DNA of 64,000 nt from an uncultured Oscillibacter sp. (GCA_934574045.1 CAKTMK010000006.1:12145-76144), one strand, 5' to 3'; shown: positions 25,148 through 33,955, counted from the first letter of the stretch. Notes: generated by a model not told the origin, from the letters alone. Program-made: numbers and translations.

Positions 25148-26925
25148 CAGCTCTGGGCGTCGATGCGCTCCTTCAGCTCGTTGAGATACATCCAGCGCTC
25201 CGTCCGCTCCTCCAGCCGCGCGTTCAGCTCGTCCTGCCGCTGCGTCAGCTCCTGAAGGCGCACGTAGTCGCTGCCGCAGGCGCTCATGGCGGTGGCGTTC
25301 TCCTTCAGCGCTGTCTCCAGCTCGGCCAGCTCGCCGTCGATGGTGTCAAACTCCCGCTGCTCCTTGAACGTGAACTTCAGCTTCTTCTCCCGGGGGCGGC
25401 GGGTGTCCTCCCGCTCCGGCTTTTCCGCCGGGGGCGGGGCCGCCTGCTCCCGGCGCTTGCGGGCGTAGTCCGACCAGTTTCCGGTGTACCGCTCCACCGC
25501 GCCGTTCCCCTCCACGGCGAAGATCTGCCCCGCCAGCTTGTCCAGAAAGAACCGGTCGTGGGACACCGCCAGGATCGGGCCGGGGAACGTGTCCAGATAG
25601 TCCTCCAGAATGGAGAGGGTGGTCACGTCCAGATCATTGGTCGGCTCGTCCAGCAGCAGCACGTTCGGCGCGGACATCAGCACGCTGAGCAGGTACAGCC
25701 GCCGCCGCTCGCCGCCGGAGAGCTTTCCGATGGGGACGGACTGAAGCTCCGGCGGAAACAGGAAGCGCTCCATCATATCCTTGGCGGAGAGAACGCCCTC
25801 CTCCGTTTTCACCGCGTCGGAGATGCCGCGGATGAAGTCGTACACCCGCTGGGTCAGGTCCAGCTCCCGCCCCTCCTGCGAAAAGTACCCCAGACGCACG
25901 GTGGAGCCAACGTCCACCGTGCCGGAGTCCGGCGCCAGCCGCCCCGCGATCAGGTTGAGCAGGGTGGATTTCCCCGCGCCGTTGCGGCCCACGATGCCGA
26001 TGCGGTCGTCCCGCAGGATGCCGTAGGAAAAATGGCTCAGCACGCTCCGCCCGTCAAAGGACTTGGACACGTCGTTCAGCTCGATGATCTTCTTTCCCAG
26101 CCGGCTGGAGGACGCCGTGAGCTGCACCGCCGCGTCCGTCTCCGGCGCGGCCTGATCCCGCAGCGCCTCATACCGCTCGATCCGGTCCCGGCTCTTGGTG
26201 GTCCGGGCGCGGCAGCCCCGCATGATCCACTCCCGCTCCGTGCGCAGGATCGCCTGCCGCTTGCGCTCGCCCGCCTGCGCCATCTCGGCCCGCTGAGCCT
26301 TCAGCTCCAGATATTTGGAGTAATTCGCCTCGTAGTGATAGAGCTTGGCGTGGTCCAGCTCCGTGATGTGGTTGGCAGCCCGCTCCAGAAAATAGCGGTC
26401 GTGGGTCACCATGATAAGCCCGCCCGTCCATTTCCGCAGCCGCTCCTCCAGCCACGCCACCATCTCGGTGTCCAGATGGTTGGTCGGCTCGTCCAGGATC
26501 AGAACGTCCGCCGGGTGGATCAGCGCCGCCGCCAGCGCCACGCGCTTGCGCTGCCCGCCGGAAAGCGTTCCGATCCGCTGGGCGGTGTCCGCGATGCCGA
26601 GACGGCTGAGCATGGCCTTGGCCTCGTACTCGTTCAGCGCCCGGAACTCCGCCGGAAAGCTGAGGAACACCTGCTCCAGCACCGTGGCGTTTTCATCCAT
26701 CTGCGGGTTCTGGGGAAGGAAGCTGACCTGCACGTTGGGATCCCGGCGGACCGTTCCGCCGTCCGGCTCCAGCTGCCCGGCCAGAACGCGGAGAAAGGTG
26801 GACTTGCCCGCGCCGTTCACGCCGACGATGCCCACCTTGTCGCCCTCATTTAAATAAAGATCCACGTTGTCCAGAAGCTGTCTGGCTCCGAAGTTGATGG
26901 AAAGATGCTCTGCGGAAATCAGCAT
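25147..26925 (-). CDS. ABC-F family ATPase (Uup-like)
   Basis: A 592-residue soluble protein with two ABC ATPase domains and no membrane segments. Domain 1 has GVNGAGKST (about 36-44) and LSGGQRKR; domain 2 has GRNGAGKST (about 310s) and LSGGERRR; both have LDEPTNHLD/LDEPTNDLD Walker B. The linker is typical of ABC-F proteins, and the last 65 residues form a charged coiled coil as in Uup. ABC-F proteins act on ribosomes, in translation quality or antibiotic protection. The C-terminal coiled coil favours a Uup-like housekeeping role over resistance. It is divergent from rluA. Confidence 0.9.
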   Translation of the reverse strand: MLISAEHLSINFGARQLLDNVDLYLNEGDKVGIVGVNGAGKSTFLRVLAGQLEPDGGTVRRDPNVQVSFLPQNPQMDENATVLEQVFLSFPAEFRALNEYEAKAMLSRLGIADTAQRIGTLSGGQRKRVALAAALIHPADVLILDEPTNHLDTEMVAWLEERLRKWTGGLIMVTHDRYFLERAANHITELDHAKLYHYEANYSKYLELKAQRAEMAQAGERKRQAILRTEREWIMRGCRARTTKSRDRIERYEALRDQAAPETDAAVQLTASSSRLGKKIIELNDVSKSFDGRSVLSHFSYGILRDDRIGIVGRNGAGKSTLLNLIAGRLAPDSGTVDVGSTVRLGYFSQEGRELDLTQRVYDFIRGISDAVKTEEGVLSAKDMMERFLFPPELQSVPIGKLSGGERRRLYLLSVLMSAPNVLLLDEPTNDLDVTTLSILEDYLDTFPGPILAVSHDRFFLDKLAGQIFAVEGNGAVERYTGNWSDYARKRREQAAPPPAEKPEREDTRRPREKKLKFTFKEQREFDTIDGELAELETALKENATAMSACGSDYVRLQELTQRQDELNARLEERTERWMYLNELKERIDAQS

Positions 26926-26957
26926 ACGCGCCTCCTGCGTTGTGAAAATACAAGGCT

Positions 26958-27013
26958 ATCATACCACACTTTTCCCCGCCGCGCTATCCTTTCCGGCGGG
27001 AGTGTGGTATAAT
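26958..27013. promoter_or_regulatory. Mirror-image divergent promoters of the ABC-F and RluA genes
   Basis: Plus strand TGGTATAAT (27005-27013) and minus strand TGGTATGAT (-10 at 26958-26963) are extended -10 elements in a perfect 10-bp inverted repeat (26961-26970 with 27001-27010), with inner arms CCCGCC/GGCGGG. Neither has a good -35. Confidence 0.7.
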
Positions 27014-27039
27014 CGGCTCTCAGAAAGGAGGGCAGTCCC

Positions 27040-27927
27040 ATGCCCTATGTCAGCTACCGCGCCGCGCCGGAGGATGCGGGTCTCACCGTCCGGCGCATTC
27101 TGCGCCAGCGGCTCCGCTTCTCCGCCCACGCCGTCTCCCGGCTCACCCGGACGGAGGGCGGCATTCTCGTCAACGGCGAACCGGCGCGCACCACCCGCGT
27201 CCTCGCCCCCGGCGACACGGTCAGCGCCCAGAGCGGCGACGTGCGCCGCCAGCGGGAGGCGCCGGTCCCCGGCCCGTGGCCCCTGCCCGTGGTCTGGGAG
27301 GACGAGCATCTGCTCATCGTGAACAAACCCGCGGGCATGACCGCCCACGTCTCCAACTTCCTGCCGGACACGCCCACGGTGGCCGGGGCGCTGGCCTATA
27401 CCCGGGGGACGGATTTCATCTTCCACGCGGTGAACCGGCTGGACAAGGGCACCACCGGCCTGATGGCCGTGGCCAAGAGCGGATACGTCCACGACCTGCT
27501 CCGCCGCGCCCTCCACACGGACGGCTTCCTGCGGGAATACCGGGCGGTCTGCATCGGCGTCCCCCGGCCGGAGTCCGGCGTGATCGACCTGCCCATCGGG
27601 CGGGACGAACGCTCCGCCGTCCGCCGCTGCGTCCGGCCCGACGGCCAGCCCGCCGTCAGCCGGTACGAGGTGCTGAAAACCGACGGGACGCGCTCGCTCC
27701 TGCGCCTGCTGCCCCAGACCGGGCGCACCCATCAGCTCCGGGTCCACATGGCGGCCATCGGCTGCCCGCTGGCCGGGGACTGGCTCTACGGGCAGGAGGA
27801 CCCGGAGCTGATCCCCCGCCCCGCGCTCCACTCCGCCCGTATGGCGCTGCGCCACCCCGTCACCGGCGAGGCGCTGGAGTTCACCGCGCCGCTGCCGGAG
27901 GACATGGCCCGGCTCCTGCCGGAGTAA
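27040..27927 (+). CDS. RluA family pseudouridine synthase
   Basis: A 295-residue pseudouridine synthase: an N-terminal S4-like RNA-binding region (about 10-65) and the catalytic domain with HAVNRLDKGTTG (about 129-140; the Asp is the catalytic nucleophile), then LLPQTGRTHQLRVH. It isomerises uridine in rRNA or tRNA; the exact site cannot be predicted. The length fits RluD-like enzymes. AAAGGAGGG lies upstream of the ATG. The promoter is shared symmetrically with the ABC-F gene. Confidence 0.92.
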   Translation: MPYVSYRAAPEDAGLTVRRILRQRLRFSAHAVSRLTRTEGGILVNGEPARTTRVLAPGDTVSAQSGDVRRQREAPVPGPWPLPVVWEDEHLLIVNKPAGMTAHVSNFLPDTPTVAGALAYTRGTDFIFHAVNRLDKGTTGLMAVAKSGYVHDLLRRALHTDGFLREYRAVCIGVPRPESGVIDLPIGRDERSAVRRCVRPDGQPAVSRYEVLKTDGTRSLLRLLPQTGRTHQLRVHMAAIGCPLAGDWLYGQEDPELIPRPALHSARMALRHPVTGEALEFTAPLPEDMARLLPE

Positions 27928-27940
27928 GCGGCCCCGCGGT

Positions 27941-28933
27941 TCACTTCATAGTTGCCCGCAGCGTCTCCAGATTCTGCTCCATCAGGGAAAGATACGTCGC
28001 TCCCGCGTCCAGCTCCGCCTGCGAGACGTTGTGGCAGGAGTGGAACAGGGCCGTCCGCGCACCGGCGGCCTCGGCGATGCTGTCCGCCACCAGATGGTTG
28101 GAAAACTCGATATAGTAGACCGTCCCAAGTCCCTCCTCCCGCACCTTGCGGGTCAGAAACGCCACGGTGGCGGCGGACGGCTCCGTCTGGGTGCTGCACC
28201 CCGGGAAGGCCGCGTAGCACTCCAGCCCGTATTCGTCCGCGAAGTATCGCAAAGGGAAGCGGTCGCCGAACACCATGGTCTTTTGCTCCACCGTGTCGAA
28301 AAACGCGCGGAACGACCGATCCAGCTCCTCCAGCTTTTCCACCTCCGCCGCCGCGTTGGCCCGATAGGCCGCGGCGTTGGCCGGGTCCGCCTGCGCCATC
28401 CGCTCCCCCACGGCGCGGGTGATGGAGGCGGCGTTCACCGGAGAGGTCCACACGTGCTCGTCGTATTCCAGCACCTCGCCCTCCCCGTGGGCGCCGTGTC
28501 CGTCATGATCGTCGTCATCGTCATGGCCGTGGTCCCGGTGGGTCATGCCCTCCAGCGCGTCCTCCTCCTTCAGCTCCACGCAGTCCGTCATTTTCATGGC
28601 GTTCACGCCGCCGTCCACGGACTCCAGCAGCGTGTCCACCCATGCGTCGGACTCGCCGCCCACGTAGATGAACAGCGTGCTGGCCCCCACGTTCAGGATG
28701 TCCCGGGGCGTCGGCTCGTAGCTGTGGCTCTCCGCCCCCGGCGGCAGCAGCAGCTCCACCCGTGCCAGATCCCCGCAGACGGCGCGGGCCAGATCGTAGG
28801 CCGGGAACACCGTGGCCGTCACCAGCGGGCGGCCGTCGTCCGTCTCCGCCGTGGCGGAAGGCGCGGCGCAGCCCGCGGTCAGCAGCGCCGCGGCAGACAG
28901 CGCCGCCAGCAGGCGCAGGATGCTTCGTTTCAT
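27941..28933 (-). CDS. Zinc-type metal ABC transporter binding lipoprotein (ZnuA/AdcA family)
   Basis: A 330-residue cluster A-I metal-binding lipoprotein. A signal peptide ends at lipobox LTAGC (about 21). The family's metal-site His residues are visible in AESHSYEPTPRD and EHVWTSP, and a His/Asp-rich loop (HRDHGHDDDDDHDGHG) follows residue 160, characteristic of zinc-binding members. It would deliver zinc to a ZnuBC-type permease, but no permease or ATPase gene is adjacent. The start at 28933 is chosen from the signal peptide and GGAAAGGA site. A Fur/Zur-like palindrome sits at the transcription start. Confidence 0.9.
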   Translation of the reverse strand: MKRSILRLLAALSAAALLTAGCAAPSATAETDDGRPLVTATVFPAYDLARAVCGDLARVELLLPPGAESHSYEPTPRDILNVGASTLFIYVGGESDAWVDTLLESVDGGVNAMKMTDCVELKEEDALEGMTHRDHGHDDDDDHDGHGAHGEGEVLEYDEHVWTSPVNAASITRAVGERMAQADPANAAAYRANAAAEVEKLEELDRSFRAFFDTVEQKTMVFGDRFPLRYFADEYGLECYAAFPGCSTQTEPSAATVAFLTRKVREEGLGTVYYIEFSNHLVADSIAEAAGARTALFHSCHNVSQAELDAGATYLSLMEQNLETLRATMK

Positions 28934-28952
28934 ATCGGTTTCCTTTCCAATT

Positions 28953-28967
28953 TGAGAATGGTTTTCA
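28953..28967. promoter_or_regulatory. Fur/Zur-like operator of the zinc-binding lipoprotein gene
   Basis: TGAGAAT-G-GTTTTCA, a 7-1-7 inverted repeat of the Fur-family type, lying just downstream of the -10 where a repressor would block transcription. Zur is the most likely partner given the product. Confidence 0.6.
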
Positions 28968-28975
28968 TATTTTGC

Positions 28976-29004
28976 AGTATAACACGGCCGTGCCGGGAAT
29001 GCAA
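28976..29004 (-). promoter_or_regulatory. Promoter of the zinc-binding lipoprotein gene
   Basis: Minus-strand TTGCAT (28999-29004), 17-bp spacer, TATACT (28976-28981). Confidence 0.75.
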
Positions 29005-29020
29005 GTCCCAACCGCGCCCG

Positions 29021-29059
29021 TAAAAAAGCCGCCCGCCCTCGGCTTATCCGAGGGCGGGC
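29021..29059 (-). terminator. Terminator of rodA
   Basis: A 12-bp perfect stem (29031-29042 with 29048-29059), followed on the minus strand by GGCTTTTTT. Confidence 0.85.
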
Positions 29060-29078
29060 AGTCGTTTTGTTCACGGAT

Positions 29079-30236
29079 TCAGCGCCGCCAGTTCATCAGC
29101 GCCCGTTTTTTGACGCCGGAGACAATGCCCATGGCGGCGTACAGCGTGACGATGGAGGAGCCGCCGTAGCTGAAAAAGGGGAGCGTCAGGCCGATGACCG
29201 GCATGACGAACAGGCACATGCCGATGTTCTCCACCGTCTGGAAGATCAGCATTCCCGCCATGCCCACGCACACCAGCCGGGCGTAATCGCTGCCGGCCTG
29301 CCGCGCCACCCACAGACAGCGCAGAATGATGGCCGCCAGCACCACGATCACCATGAGACAGCCGAAAAAGCCCAGCTCCTCGCCGGTCATGGCAAAAATG
29401 AAGTCCGTGTGCCGCTCCGGCAGAGCGCCGCGGCCCGCCTGGGTCTGGGTGCCGTTGAACAGGCCCTGCCCAAACCAGCCGCCGCTGCCCAGCGCCAGAA
29501 GGCCCCGGGTCTGCTGCCAGCCCACGCCCTGGGGGTCGAAGCTGTGGTCAAAAAGGACGTGGAACCGATCGGCCATGTGGGTGGGCAGCTTTCCAAGGAG
29601 GTAAAGCCCCGTGATGCCCGCCGCCGCCGCCGCGCCGCCCAGCGCGAACCACTGCCACGCCACGCCCGCCACCAGCGCGATGCACGCGAAGATGAACACG
29701 TAGACCAGCGCGCTGCCCATGTCGCTGGACACCACGTAGATCAGCCCCACCATGAAAAGGAGATGGGCCGCGGGCAGCGCCACGCTGCCAAGGCTCTTCA
29801 GTTCCCGCCGCTGCTCCCGCACCCACTCGAACTGCTTGGAGAGAAGCAGGATGAAGGCGATCTTCACCACCTCCGCCGGCTGGATGGAGACGGGCACGTG
29901 GGGAATGGCCAGCCACGCGCGGTTTCCGTTGCGGGTGACGCCCAGCGGCGTGCGCAGCAGGAGGATGAACACCACGCTGAAAAGGAAGATCAGCCGCCAG
30001 TGCTTGACCAGCAGCTCCACGTCCACCATGGACAGCAGCACGTAAGCCGCCAGTCCGATCAGCATGGCCGCGCCCTGCACGCCCACATAGCGGATCATGC
30101 TGGACACGCCCATATAGCGCGTGGCGCTGGCGATCAGCACCATGCCGAACAGCGTCGCCCCGCAGCAAAGTCCCAGCAGGACCAGATCCGCCTGCTGAAA
30201 AAAGTCCGACAGCATTCCTCGAAAACGGTTGAACAT
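29079..30236 (-). CDS. rodA: Rod shape-determining peptidoglycan polymerase RodA (SEDS family)
   Basis: A 385-residue SEDS protein with about ten transmembrane helices. It shows the conserved loop residues around SIQPAEVVKIAFI, the HTDFIFAMTGEELGFFG segment and the C-terminal LPFFSYGGSS. SEDS proteins polymerise lipid II into glycan strands with a partner class B PBP. It is called RodA because a separate FtsW-type SEDS protein lies in the division cluster at 52-53 kb and this one lies alone. An extended -10 promoter is at 30278-30306. No mreBCD genes are visible in the window. Confidence 0.88.
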   Translation of the reverse strand: MFNRFRGMLSDFFQQADLVLLGLCCGATLFGMVLIASATRYMGVSSMIRYVGVQGAAMLIGLAAYVLLSMVDVELLVKHWRLIFLFSVVFILLLRTPLGVTRNGNRAWLAIPHVPVSIQPAEVVKIAFILLLSKQFEWVREQRRELKSLGSVALPAAHLLFMVGLIYVVSSDMGSALVYVFIFACIALVAGVAWQWFALGGAAAAAGITGLYLLGKLPTHMADRFHVLFDHSFDPQGVGWQQTRGLLALGSGGWFGQGLFNGTQTQAGRGALPERHTDFIFAMTGEELGFFGCLMVIVVLAAIILRCLWVARQAGSDYARLVCVGMAGMLIFQTVENIGMCLFVMPVIGLTLPFFSYGGSSIVTLYAAMGIVSGVKKRALMNWRR

Positions 30237-30277
30237 GGCCTCTCCTATCCGAAAAATCCCATGATTTGCAGGTTATC

Positions 30278-30306
30278 AGTATACCACAGGCGGCCCCGTG
30301 TGTAAA
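30278..30306 (-). promoter_or_regulatory. Promoter of rodA
   Basis: Minus-strand TTTACA (30301-30306), 17-bp spacer with TGG, TATACT (30278-30283). Confidence 0.75.
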
Positions 30307-30321
30307 CCGATGAAATTTGTT

Positions 30322-30350
30322 TTTACATCCGGGAAAAACTGTGCTATACT
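30322..30350 (+). promoter_or_regulatory. Promoter of tsaE-tsaB-upp
   Basis: TTTACA (30322-30327), 17-bp spacer ending TGC, TATACT (30345-30350), 31 bases before the tsaE ATG. Confidence 0.8.
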
Positions 30351-30380
30351 GTTTGCGGCAATTTTGAAGGAGGCGCGGAC

Positions 30381-30809
30381 ATGGAGTTTCTTTCCCACAG
30401 CACGGCGGAGACGGAAGCCGCCGGGGAAGCGCTGGCCCGCCGTCTCCGTCCGGGAACGGTGCTGGCCTATCAGGGCGGTCTGGGCATGGGCAAAACGGCC
30501 TTTACCCGGGGGCTTGCCCGGGGCCTTGGCTGCGAGGACCGGGTCACCAGTCCCACCTTTACCATCGTCAACGAGTACGAGGGCCGCATTCCCCTGTTCC
30601 ACTTTGATATGTACCGCCTGCCGGACGCGGACGCGCTGTTCGACATCGGGTGGGAGGATTATCTGGGCCGCGGCGGCGTGTGCGCCGTGGAGTGGAGTGA
30701 GCGGGTGGAGGACGCCCTGCCGGAGGACACGGTATGGGTGCGCATCCGCCGCAGCCCGGAGAACGACGACTGGCGCATCATTTCGGTGGAGGGAGTGGAC
30801 GAGGCATGA
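30381..30809 (+). CDS. tsaE: tRNA threonylcarbamoyladenosine biosynthesis ATPase TsaE
   Basis: A 142-residue protein with Walker A GGLGMGKT (32-39), VTSPTFTIVNEYEG and the HFDMYRL motif typical of TsaE. It is the ATPase that, with TsaB and TsaD, transfers threonylcarbamoyl onto A37 of ANN-decoding tRNAs. GAAGGAGG precedes the ATG. The stop overlaps the tsaB start (ATGA). tsaD is not in the window. Confidence 0.93.
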   Translation: MEFLSHSTAETEAAGEALARRLRPGTVLAYQGGLGMGKTAFTRGLARGLGCEDRVTSPTFTIVNEYEGRIPLFHFDMYRLPDADALFDIGWEDYLGRGGVCAVEWSERVEDALPEDTVWVRIRRSPENDDWRIISVEGVDEA

Positions 30810-31519
30810 AGATCCTTGCGCTGGAGACCTCGGCCCGGGCCTGCTCCGCCGCCGTGACGCAGGACGGGCAGATCCTTGCCGCCTGCTGCCAGAACTCCGG
30901 CCTGACCCACAGCCGCACCCTCATGCCCATGGTGGAGTCCATGCTGAAAAACGCGGACCTGACGCTGGACGGCATGGACGCGGTGGCCGTGGCCGCCGGC
31001 CCCGGCTCCTTCACCGGCATCCGCATCGGCGTGGCCGCCGCCAAGGGGTTGGCGTTCGCCGCGGGGCTTCCCTGCGCCGCCGTCTCCACGCTGGAGGCCA
31101 TGGCGCTGGGGCTGAGCCATCTGGAGGGGCATCTGATCGTCTGCGCCATGGACGCCCGGCGCAGCCAGATCTACAACGCTCTGTTCGAGGTCCGGGGCGG
31201 GACCCTCATCCGGCTGTGTCCGGACCGGGCGGCCGCCCTCGCGCACCTTGCCGAGGAGCTGCGCGGCGACCCGCGGCCGAAGATCGCCGTAGGCGACGGC
31301 GGCGCGCTGTGTCAGGCGGCGCTGAGCGAGCTGGGCGTTGCCTGCGCGCTGGCGCCCGCCCGCCTGCTGCATCAGAATGCGATCGGCGTCGCGCTGGCGG
31401 CGGAGGCCATGGCCGCAGCCGGACAGCTCGTCACCGCGCAGGAGCTTTTACCCGTATACCTGCGCCCCGCTCAGGCGGAGCGTTTGCGAGACCGACAAAA
31501 GAAGGAGAGCGGAACATGA
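30806..31519 (+). CDS. tsaB: tRNA threonylcarbamoyladenosine biosynthesis protein TsaB
   Basis: A 237-residue protein of the ASKHA-like TsaB family, starting MKILALETSARACS and carrying HSRTLMPMVESML and AAGPGSFTGIRIGVAAAKG. It dimerises with TsaD and organises the t6A-forming complex; it has no catalytic metal site of its own. The ATG at 30806 overlaps the tsaE stop, and its own stop overlaps the upp start, so the three genes are translationally coupled. The usual rimI neighbour is absent. Confidence 0.93.
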   Translation: MKILALETSARACSAAVTQDGQILAACCQNSGLTHSRTLMPMVESMLKNADLTLDGMDAVAVAAGPGSFTGIRIGVAAAKGLAFAAGLPCAAVSTLEAMALGLSHLEGHLIVCAMDARRSQIYNALFEVRGGTLIRLCPDRAAALAHLAEELRGDPRPKIAVGDGGALCQAALSELGVACALAPARLLHQNAIGVALAAEAMAAAGQLVTAQELLPVYLRPAQAERLRDRQKKESGT

Positions 31520-32148
31520 ACGAACACATCCATATCCTCAACCACCCCCTGCTTCAGCACAAGCTGACCATCCTGCGCAACAAGGACACCAGCACCAAGG
31601 ACTTCCGGGAGCTGGTCAGCGAGATCGCCATGCTGATGACCTATGAGGCCACCCGCGACCTGCCGCTGGAGGACGTTGCCGTGGAGACCCCCGTGGCTCC
31701 CGGCACCTTCAAGACCATCTCCGGCAAAAAGCTGGCCATCGTCCCCATTCTGCGGGCGGGGCTGGGCATGGTGGACGGCGTTCTGAAAATGATCCCCGCC
31801 GCCCGCGTGGGCCACATCGGCCTGTTCCGCGACCCCGAGACGCTGGAGCCGGTGAAGTACTACTGCAAGATGCCCGCCGACATCGCCGAGCGGGACGTCA
31901 TCATCGTGGACCCCATGCTGGCCACCGGCGGCTCCGCCTCCGCGGCCATCGGCTTCATGAAGGAGTACGGCTGCAAGCACATCAAGCTCATGGACGTGCT
32001 GGCCGCGCCGGAGGGCATCGCCCGCATTGAAAAGGAGCACCCGGACGTGGACGTCTATGTGGCCGCGGTGGACGATCATCTCAACGACCACGGCTACATC
32101 GTGCCCGGTCTGGGCGACGCGGGCGACCGCATCTTCGGCACCAAGTAA
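31516..32148 (+). CDS. upp: Uracil phosphoribosyltransferase
   Basis: A 210-residue enzyme of normal Upp length that converts uracil and PRPP to UMP. It has the PRPP-binding motif DPMLATGGSASAAI (about 133-146), the uracil-binding GYIVPGLGDAGDR near the C-terminus, and VPILRAGLGMVDG. GAAGGAGA precedes the ATG at 31516, which overlaps the tsaB stop by 3 nt (ATGA). Co-transcription with t6A genes is unusual but clear from the overlap. A strong terminator follows. It is the last protein gene on the plus strand in the window. Confidence 0.96.
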   Translation: MNEHIHILNHPLLQHKLTILRNKDTSTKDFRELVSEIAMLMTYEATRDLPLEDVAVETPVAPGTFKTISGKKLAIVPILRAGLGMVDGVLKMIPAARVGHIGLFRDPETLEPVKYYCKMPADIAERDVIIVDPMLATGGSASAAIGFMKEYGCKHIKLMDVLAAPEGIARIEKEHPDVDVYVAAVDDHLNDHGYIVPGLGDAGDRIFGTK

Positions 32149-32172
32149 GCGTTCTATCAACACAATCAGCGA

Positions 32173-32204
32173 AGCGGACGGGTCATTTGACCCGTCCGCT
32201 TTTT
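32173..32204 (+). terminator. Terminator of tsaE-tsaB-upp
   Basis: A 12-bp perfect stem (32173-32184 with 32189-32200) followed by TTTT. Confidence 0.88.
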
Positions 32205-32231
32205 CATGTACCCGCCGCCGCTGAACGCGCG

Positions 32232-33452
32232 TCAGCGCTTTGCGGCCTTTGCGTTTTTCGCCTTTTTGGCCCGTCGGGCCGGAGGCGGCTCCGGCGGCGG
32301 AGGAGCCAGCTTCTCCGCCGGGATGTTCCGCGCGGCCAGCCGGTCCCGGACGTACCGGCGGAACAGGGCGTACACCACCGAGCACAGGGGGATGAACACC
32401 AGCATTCCCAGAATGCCCATCAGCTTTCCGCCCACCGTGACCGCCGCCAGCACCCAGATGGACGGCAGACCCACGGAGGAGCCGACCACATGGGGATAGA
32501 TGAGGTTGCCCTCCACCTGCTGCAAGACGAGGAACAGCACGATGAAGGCCAGCGCCTGCATCGGGCTGGACAGCAGAATCAGCAGCGCCCCCACCGCGCA
32601 GCCGATGAACGCGCCCACAATGGGGATCAGCGCCGTCAGCGCGATCAGAACGCCCACCAGCACCGCGTAGGGCATCCGAAGGACCGCCATGGACACGGTG
32701 AACATACTGCCGAGGATCACCGCCTCCAGACACTGGCCGGACAGGAAGCTGGAAAACGTCCGGTTGGACAGGGCCGCCACCTCGAGGACGCGGTCCGCCG
32801 CCCGCTCCGGCAGCAGCGCGTACAGGCACCGGCGGGCCTGACCGCCCAGCTTTTCCTTTTGCAGCAGCAGATATACGGCGAATACCAGCCCGATGAAAAA
32901 CGTGCTGATCCCGCTGACCACGCCGCCCACAAGGCTCACGCCGCTGGCCACGCCGCCCATGCCGGAGTTCACCAGCGAAGTCCCCAGCTCCTGCAAAAGC
33001 TCCAGCGCCTTGCCGGAGAGCGCCTGCCAATCCACGTTCAGGCCGGAGAGCGCGGTCTGAAGCTCCGGCAGCCGCTCCTCCAGCCCCGCCAGCGCGGCGG
33101 GGAGCCGAATGAAAAACCGCTGCGCCTGCTGCGCCACGGAGGACGCGGCCTCCCCCAGCTTGGGGACGATGACCAGCCCCGCCAGCGCCAGAACGCCAAG
33201 GACCAGCACCAGCGTCAGCATGAAAGCCAGCGGCCGGCGCGCCCCGCCCGCGCCCGCAGGCAGGCGGCGCTCCACCGCCCGCATGGGCACGTTCAGAATG
33301 AATGCGATGGCGCAGCCCAGCAGGAACGGCGACACCAGACTCAAAAGCGCCCGCAGCGCCGCCAGCAGGACCGCCAGATTCTGAAGACACCAATATCCCG
33401 CCAGAACGGCGGCGGCGGCCAGCGCCGCCGTCCGGATGGTTTTCTGTTCCAT
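32232..33452 (-). CDS. AI-2E family transporter
   Basis: A 406-residue membrane protein with about eight hydrophobic segments and the family's central soluble region. Typical AI-2E/PerM motifs include LIALTALIPIVGAFIGC and a C-terminal LVFIPLCSVVYAL. The tail is rich in Pro, Ala and Lys. Members export autoinducer-2 or exchange sodium/protons; the substrate here is not known. GAGGAGG lies just before the ATG. It is the last gene of a three-gene minus-strand run, 8 nt after the carbonic-anhydrase-like gene. Confidence 0.88.
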   Translation of the reverse strand: MEQKTIRTAALAAAAVLAGYWCLQNLAVLLAALRALLSLVSPFLLGCAIAFILNVPMRAVERRLPAGAGGARRPLAFMLTLVLVLGVLALAGLVIVPKLGEAASSVAQQAQRFFIRLPAALAGLEERLPELQTALSGLNVDWQALSGKALELLQELGTSLVNSGMGGVASGVSLVGGVVSGISTFFIGLVFAVYLLLQKEKLGGQARRCLYALLPERAADRVLEVAALSNRTFSSFLSGQCLEAVILGSMFTVSMAVLRMPYAVLVGVLIALTALIPIVGAFIGCAVGALLILLSSPMQALAFIVLFLVLQQVEGNLIYPHVVGSSVGLPSIWVLAAVTVGGKLMGILGMLVFIPLCSVVYALFRRYVRDRLAARNIPAEKLAPPPPEPPPARRAKKAKNAKAAKR

Positions 33453-33460
33453 AGTCCTCC

Positions 33461-33943
33461 TCAGCTCCGGCGGTACTTCTCCGCCGCCTCCAGATACAGC
33501 CGGGCCTCGGTCCGGTTGGTCTCAATCTCCTCCGGCGTCAGCGCCCGGACCACCCGGGCGGGGCTGCCCAGGATCATGGACCCGTCCGGCGCGTCCAGCT
33601 TCCCCGTGACCAGCGCCCCGGCACCCACAAGGCAGTCGTTCCCGATCCGCGCGCCGTTGAGCACGATGGAGCCCATGCCGATCAGCGTGTTGTCGCCCAC
33701 GGTGCAGCCGTGGAGGATCGCGCCGTGGCCCACCGTGCAGCCCCGGCCGATCCGGGTCTCCTCGTGGAGCAGGCAGTGATCCTGAATGTTGGTGTTCTCG
33801 CCCACCTCGATGGGGCCCCAGTCGCCCCGGAGAACAGCGTAATACCAGATGTTCACGCCCCGGCCCAGCGTCACGTCTCCCGTGACCGCCGCGCCCTCGG
33901 CGATCAGGACGTTTTCATCGCTCTCCCGCTTTTGATACGGCAT
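33461..33943 (-). CDS. Gamma carbonic anhydrase-like hexapeptide protein
   Basis: A 160-residue left-handed beta-helix protein with hexapeptide repeats through residues 12-125. The three zinc-ligand His are present in QDHCLLH and GHGAILHG. Gamma-class enzymes hydrate CO2, but many bacterial homologues have no measured activity and act as metal-binding acyltransferase-like proteins. The length is normal. It lies 12 nt after the M29 peptidase gene and 8 nt before the AI-2E gene, so it is in one operon. Confidence 0.88.
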   Translation of the reverse strand: MPYQKRESDENVLIAEGAAVTGDVTLGRGVNIWYYAVLRGDWGPIEVGENTNIQDHCLLHEETRIGRGCTVGHGAILHGCTVGDNTLIGMGSIVLNGARIGNDCLVGAGALVTGKLDAPDGSMILGSPARVVRALTPEEIETNRTEARLYLEAAEKYRRS

Positions 33944-33955
33944 GGCGGTTCCTCC

